Assembly (NCBI RefSeq): GCF_007679045.1
Contig: NZ_VEFS01000001.1
Coordinates: 784,706-848,705, forward strand
Direction of reading: 5' to 3'
DNA from: Microbacterium sp. BH-3-3-3
GTDB taxonomy: Bacteria; Actinomycetota; Actinomycetes; Actinomycetales; Microbacteriaceae
Length of the DNA: 64,000 nt
Below, one piece after another: positions 59,989-64,000 of the stretch; positions within the stretch are counted from its first letter, which is position 1; each line of letters begins with the position of its first letter. A program made the position numbers and the translations under genes. The notes below the pieces were generated by a model. It worked only from the letters and a program-made list of their open reading frames with translations, was not told the origin of the DNA and ran no database searches.

Positions 59989-60162
59989 AGGTGACTCCTG
60001 AGGAATGGGCGCGGACGCGCCGAGGTCGACGAACGACCATCACGCTGCGGGATGCAGGCCTCAGGGGGAGTCTGACCGGGCGCGTGGGTGCGAAACCACG
60101 AGCGGCGAGCAGAGACAGGATGGCGCGCAGAAGACTACACCACTCTCTATACACTCGAACAC

Positions 60163-61830
60163 ATGGCATCACTGAGGAGCGTCCCGCCGGCGGTTCCTCC
60201 CGAGGTCGTGCCGGACGACGACGCGACGAACCCGAGCAGCCGCACCCGGTCGGTCTGGCTCCTCCAGCTCGTGCTCGGCGCCAGCGTCGTCATCACCGTG
60301 CTGCTCGTCCAGGCGCTCGAGCCGTCGCTGTTCGCCCTGTGGCCGTTCTCCTCGGGCGTCGGCGTCATCATCGCCCTCACCGCGGTGGCGATCGTGGTGC
60401 CGTGGCAGAAGCTGCCCCGCGCGGCGGTCGCCCTGATCCCGTTCGGTGACATCGTCGGCATCGGTCTCTTGAGCTTCGGCACCGACCTGCGCTTCAGCTT
60501 CTTCTGGGTCTTCCCGATCATCTGGATCGCCACCCATTTCACCCTCGTCTACCTGATTTCGGCCATCGGCGCGGTCGGCGTCATCATCGTCATCGACGCC
60601 GCCGTCAACGCCACCGGTCCCGTCACCGCGCTGCGTCTGATCGTGGTGCTGCTGTCTCTCACCTTCATCGCGATCACGTCCTACCTGTCCGCGCGACAGA
60701 CGCGGGCGTTCAAGCAGCTCCTGCGTCGCCAGGCGAGCCGCCTGCAGGGCACTCTGCAACGTGTCTCGGGCCAGGAGCGCCGCGTCTCGCAGATGCTCAA
60801 CGGTCTCGACACCGGCATCGCCCGCCTCTCCGCCGACGGCGAGGTGCTCGCCCTCAACGACACGTACGTCGCGCTGTACGGCGTCGAGCGCGACGAGCCG
60901 CAACGACCCGGCGGCGCGGTCGAGTACGCGAACCTCCGCGGCGAACCACTGCCCGAGTCGGAGCGGCCCTTCGCCCGCGCGGCCCGCGGCGAGCAGTTCG
61001 ACGACGAGCGGGTGTGGCTGTTCGATCCGCACGGCGATTGGCACGCCCTCTCGGCATCCACGCGTCGTCTCATCTCGTCGGACGAGCCCGAGAGCACGCT
61101 GTTGATCATCCACGACATCACGGCCCTGATCGAGTCCGAGCGCGCACGGGAGCGACTGGCCGCGACCGTGTCGCACGAGCTGCGCAACCCGCTGACGGCG
61201 ATCATCGGCCACGCCGACCTGGCGCTCGACGATCCGAACCTGTCCCCCAAGGTGCACGAGCAGCTCGAGGTCATCGCCGCGGCCGGCGAGCGCATGCAGA
61301 AACTGATCTCCGAGATCCTCGCGACCTCCCGTGGAGTGTTCCGCGAGACGTCGGGGCCGGCCACGGCCGATGCGAGCCGCATCATCGCGTCGTCGCTGGC
61401 CTCGTTCCGCCCCGCCGCCGCCGCGCGCCGGGTGAGCGTGATCGACGAACTCCCCGAGTCCGCGGAGGTGCTCGGCGATGCGTTCCGCCTGCGGCAGGCC
61501 TTCGACAACATCCTCAGCAACGCGATCAAGTACACGTCCGCCGGGGGAACCATCCGCATCAGCGGAGAGGTCTCCCCCGACGACGTGATCCTCCACTTCG
61601 CCGACACGGGCATCGGCATCCATCCCGATGACATCGATCGGGTGTTCGACCCGTACTTCCGCGCGCAGGCGGTGCGCGAGAGCCCGACGCCCGGCACGGG
61701 GCTCGGCATGGGCATCATCCGCAGCATCGTGGAAGACCAGGGCGGGTCGCTCTTCCTCGAGAGCGAGCTGGGCGCGGGTACGACCGTGACGGTGGTGCTC
61801 CCCTCGCGATCGGACGCCGCCGTCGCATGA
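60163..61830 (+). CDS. Membrane histidine kinase with PAS domain
   Basis: 555 aa from ATG 60163. Five or six helices (about 25-190) form the sensor, then a coiled linker, a PAS-like domain (about 205-320, LNGLDTGIARLSADGEVLALND), HisKA with VSHELRNPLTAIIGH (phospho-His338) and a HATPase domain: NILSNAIKYTSAGG (N box), DTGIGIHPDDIDRVFD (G1), GTGLGMGIIRSI (G2). The cognate regulator is probably the one at 55423. Its stop overlaps the next gene by 4 bp (ATGA). Confidence 0.92.
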   Translation: MASLRSVPPAVPPEVVPDDDATNPSSRTRSVWLLQLVLGASVVITVLLVQALEPSLFALWPFSSGVGVIIALTAVAIVVPWQKLPRAAVALIPFGDIVGIGLLSFGTDLRFSFFWVFPIIWIATHFTLVYLISAIGAVGVIIVIDAAVNATGPVTALRLIVVLLSLTFIAITSYLSARQTRAFKQLLRRQASRLQGTLQRVSGQERRVSQMLNGLDTGIARLSADGEVLALNDTYVALYGVERDEPQRPGGAVEYANLRGEPLPESERPFARAARGEQFDDERVWLFDPHGDWHALSASTRRLISSDEPESTLLIIHDITALIESERARERLAATVSHELRNPLTAIIGHADLALDDPNLSPKVHEQLEVIAAAGERMQKLISEILATSRGVFRETSGPATADASRIIASSLASFRPAAAARRVSVIDELPESAEVLGDAFRLRQAFDNILSNAIKYTSAGGTIRISGEVSPDDVILHFADTGIGIHPDDIDRVFDPYFRAQAVRESPTPGTGLGMGIIRSIVEDQGGSLFLESELGAGTTVTVVLPSRSDAAVA

Positions 61831-62945
61831 ACACCACCGACGTCCTCTCGAACCTCGGACTCGCGCAGGCGACTGTCGCGACCGTCTCCACGGTGATGAT
61901 CATCGGCCTCGGCTTCCTGCATCGTCCCTCGCGCTCCGCGCTGCTGTGGTCGCTCGCCTTCGTGCTGGCGATGACGAGCACCTGGGTGTCGATCATGGGA
62001 TCGATCGCGGATGCCGAGTCCGTGCGCCGCGCGGGGCTCGGGCTCATGCTGGGTGCGCCCGCCCTGATCTGGTCGGGGTTCCGCGCGCGCCGCGGGGTGC
62101 CGGCGTTCCCGTGGATCGGCGGGATGCAGGCGGTCCTGACCGCGATCGCGTTCACGGCGGTGACCGACGCCGCCGCCTACGGCCTCGCCTTCCGGCTGGC
62201 CTTCGTCGGTGCGGCCGTGTTCGCCGGACTCACCATCGGCGAGCTGCGGCGCGCCGCCGATCGCCTGGAGCGACTCGCTCTGCCGCTCACGATCGTGTCG
62301 GCGGGCTTCGTCGCCGTCGGAGCCGCGATCCTCGTGTCGGGGTTGGCCGCCCCTGCCGACATCGGCGACCTCGCCCTCCCCCGGGTGATCAACGGACTCG
62401 CGATGCTCATCTACCTGGTGTGCGCCACGGTCTCGCTGCTGTACTTCACCTCGGTGTCGCCGACCGGGGGCCACACGGCGTCGACGTGGCCGCACTTCGT
62501 GATCACGGCATCCGACCGTCTGCGTCGCGCCCGCCGTGCGCGCGAGCAGTCCTGGGCGGTGCTGACGGTGCGGCTCGACGACCCCACGCACATCCGCAGC
62601 GCGGCCGGAGAGAACGGGTGGCTGCGGCTCGTCACGGAGTTCGAGGCGGTCGTCGACGAGAGCTTCCCCGCCGACGCGGACATCGGACGCGAGACGCGGG
62701 GTCGCCTCGTGATCGTCCTCGCACGACCGGGTTCCGTGATCCGGGAGCACGTCCGCACGACCCTGCGCCGCATCACCGAGTTGGACGTGTCCGACCACGT
62801 CGACGTGCAGTTGTCGGCGAGCGTGGGCTGGGTGCCCGCCGAGAGCGCCGACTACGACCTCGCAGCCCTCGTGCTGGCGGCCGGAGAAGCCGCGGCCGAG
62901 GCCACCCGTCAGGGCGGCGATCGGTGGGAGCGCGTCCGACCCTGA
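61827..62945 (+). CDS. Membrane protein with degenerate GGDEF-like domain (module copy 2)
   Basis: 372 aa, coupled to the kinase by ATGA overlap. Seven helices (1-215). The soluble domain (about 230-365) is GGDEF-like in order: SWAVLTVRLDDPTHIRSAAGENGWL, ESFPADADIGRETRGRLVIVLARPG (RETRG where GGDEF belongs), VQLSASVGWVPAESADYDLAALVLAAGEAA. Catalytically inactive by sequence. Same architecture as 58082-59161. Its coupling to the kinase suggests that it modulates or senses for it. Confidence 0.8.
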   Translation: MNTTDVLSNLGLAQATVATVSTVMIIGLGFLHRPSRSALLWSLAFVLAMTSTWVSIMGSIADAESVRRAGLGLMLGAPALIWSGFRARRGVPAFPWIGGMQAVLTAIAFTAVTDAAAYGLAFRLAFVGAAVFAGLTIGELRRAADRLERLALPLTIVSAGFVAVGAAILVSGLAAPADIGDLALPRVINGLAMLIYLVCATVSLLYFTSVSPTGGHTASTWPHFVITASDRLRRARRAREQSWAVLTVRLDDPTHIRSAAGENGWLRLVTEFEAVVDESFPADADIGRETRGRLVIVLARPGSVIREHVRTTLRRITELDVSDHVDVQLSASVGWVPAESADYDLAALVLAAGEAAAEATRQGGDRWERVRP

Positions 62946-63584
62946 TCAGCCTGCGGGCGTCGCTTCGCCGCCCCCGGCGATGGCGACCGTCAGAGTGTCG
63001 CTGGCCGTCTGCTTGGCGAACTCATTGGACGTGGGGGTGGTCTGGACCAAGAACTCGAAGGTGAATTGGAGGGTGACAAACGTCGCGTCCGCCGGGACCT
63101 CGCCGACGTTGAACGTCTGCGAGTAGCTGTACGGCGCAAGCACCAGATATCCCGGGGCATCCGTTTGATCCGACTGCGCGGACAAGGGCGAGAACGACTG
63201 CGAAGCGTTTCCCGGCACGGCCGTCATGGTCGCCCTCTGCAGGTACACCTTCTGCCCGTCGTTGGGCGTGACGGTGGTGACCATCGACAGGTTCACCGGC
63301 TTGAGCGCACTGGGCGTCCACTTGTCCATCGACAGCGTCGACCAGTAGTCCACTGTGGCACCGACGGCACCCGCCGTCAGCGTCCGCTGCGTCGAGCCGC
63401 TCGCCAGGTCGTTGCGCACCGGCTGCGGAACCGTGGTCTGCGTGACAGTCGGCGACGCCGAGGGCGTGCCCTGACCGCCGCCCTGGGCCCATGGCGGGGC
63501 CCCGCACGCGGTGAGTGCGAACACGGACGCGCCCACCATCGCCGCGCTCCAGAACGCTCTGCCGCGCCGCATCGCCCGCACCAT
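62946..63584 (-). CDS. Lipoprotein of unknown family (module copy 2)
   Basis: 212 aa from ATG 63584 (alternative ATG 63572). Lipobox LTAC, then a Ser/Thr/Pro/Gln linker and the same beta-rich domain as at 59182-59988: DYWSTLSMDKWTPSALKPV, then FTVTL-like strands in FVTLQFTFEFLVQTTPTS. Convergent with the degenerate-GGDEF gene, with no intergenic gap. Confidence 0.75.
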   Translation of the reverse strand: MVRAMRRGRAFWSAAMVGASVFALTACGAPPWAQGGGQGTPSASPTVTQTTVPQPVRNDLASGSTQRTLTAGAVGATVDYWSTLSMDKWTPSALKPVNLSMVTTVTPNDGQKVYLQRATMTAVPGNASQSFSPLSAQSDQTDAPGYLVLAPYSYSQTFNVGEVPADATFVTLQFTFEFLVQTTPTSNEFAKQTASDTLTVAIAGGGEATPAG

Positions 63585-63673
63585 GGATTCTCCCCCGAGT
63601 CGTTCCTCCCAGTCTAGGTGGCCGCGGTCGGCGCGGTCCGGTGCGCGGATGAGGCAGGCTTACAGTTTTCGGC

Positions 63674-64000
63674 GTGATCCGCACCACCCGCCGCTCGTCG
63701 GCCACGCCGGCCGCTTCCGTCTTCGCCTGGACGGTGGTGGGAGTGCTCGTGCTGGGTCTCGCCGCAGCCGCCTGGATCGGCACGCGAGGGGTACTCGCGG
63801 CGGGCCATCTCGCGGCCGCGCAGGCCGGCGTCTCCGACGCGGCCAGCGACGGCGACGATCTCGCCGCAGCACTCTCCCGCCTGTCGACGGTCGCTGACGA
63901 CACCCGCGCGGCGCGGGAATTGACGAGCGATCCGATCTGGGCCGCGGCGACGGCGCTCCCGTGGGTCGGGCCGCAGCTCGACGCGCTGACCCGCACCGCC
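63674..64000 (+). CDS. DUF4012 domain protein, 5' part
   Basis: GTG 63674; 109 codons visible, open at the window edge. One N-terminal helix (about 14-35) and a helical stretch are followed by LTSDPIWAAATALPWVGPQLDAL, the start of the DUF4012 domain common in actinobacterial capsule and wall loci. The rest lies outside the window. Convergent gene order with the lipoprotein is not seen; it starts 89 bp upstream of, and divergent from, the lipoprotein gene at 62946. Confidence 0.8.
   Translation, partial: MIRTTRRSSATPAASVFAWTVVGVLVLGLAAAAWIGTRGVLAAGHLAAAQAGVSDAASDGDDLAAALSRLSTVADDTRAARELTSDPIWAAATALPWVGPQLDALTRTA

Noticed and set aside
1..64000. tRNA or rRNA genes, insertion sequences, prophage or integron
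   Set aside because: No tRNA-like arm pattern, transposase, integrase or phage structural gene was seen on either strand.

Overview
The window is high-GC DNA (about 70% by eye), densely packed, with many GTG starts and actinobacterial gene families. These include rplM-rpsI-glmM, an F420-dependent LLM oxidoreductase, an F420/FMN PPOX protein, OhrR/Ohr, and a small protein family (DUF7882-like) that I associate with Microbacteriaceae. A Microbacterium-like chromosome is the best guess. I see no rRNA, tRNA, IS element, prophage or CRISPR array.

Layout. 1-1026: 5' part of a secreted, extremely Asp-rich repeat protein that runs off the left edge. 1.2-9.7 kb: housekeeping block (coaA, Ppx/GppA phosphatase, glmM, rpsI, rplM, CPBP protease, alpha/beta hydrolase, lipoprotein, CNNM/CorC transporter). 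9.7-14.5 kb: ohrR-ohr peroxide module, then two paralogous PIG-L deacetylases flanking three small genes. 14.7-30 kb: dispersed capsule/exopolysaccharide genes: two polyprenyl glycosylphosphotransferases, UDP-glucose dehydrogenase, a low-MW tyrosine phosphatase, a Wzz/Wzc-type tyrosine kinase and a large LuxR-type ATPase regulator. Between them lie an AarF/UbiB kinase, tatA-tatC and a TatB-like gene. 30-41 kb: small membrane proteins, the first MarR/DUF7882 pair, a glycosyltransferase, an MMPL transporter with a divergent TetR, terC behind a yybP-ykoY (Mn2+) riboswitch, and an LLM oxidoreductase. 41.4-46.9 kb: a four-gene minus-strand cluster (beta-helix lipoprotein, processive GT2 synthase, beta-helix membrane protein, XRE regulator) that looks like an exopolysaccharide synthase of undescribed type. 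47-54 kb: AbgB/AbgT-like uptake and hydrolysis genes with a divergent double-length Lrp regulator, a three-gene PPOX/2H-phosphoesterase/DoxX operon, a sigma-region-2-only protein, and the second MarR with two more DUF7882 paralogs. 54-64 kb: a GH6 glucanase, response regulator, GT2 synthase and histidine kinase. The kinase is flanked by two copies of a 'membrane protein with degenerate GGDEF + divergent lipoprotein' module; a DUF4012 gene leaves the right edge.

The dominant theme is cell-surface polysaccharide: initiation (two PHPTs), precursor (Ugd), chain length and phosphorylation control (Wzc-like, LMW-PTP), two processive synthases, deacetylases, a GH6 hydrolase and several regulators. 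The most original signals are three. First, the XRE regulator and the cytoplasmic tail of the neighbouring beta-helix membrane protein share a C-terminal domain. Second, the degenerate-GGDEF/lipoprotein pair is duplicated around the kinase. Third, the MarR/DUF7882 loci share a TAACTA-containing upstream motif.
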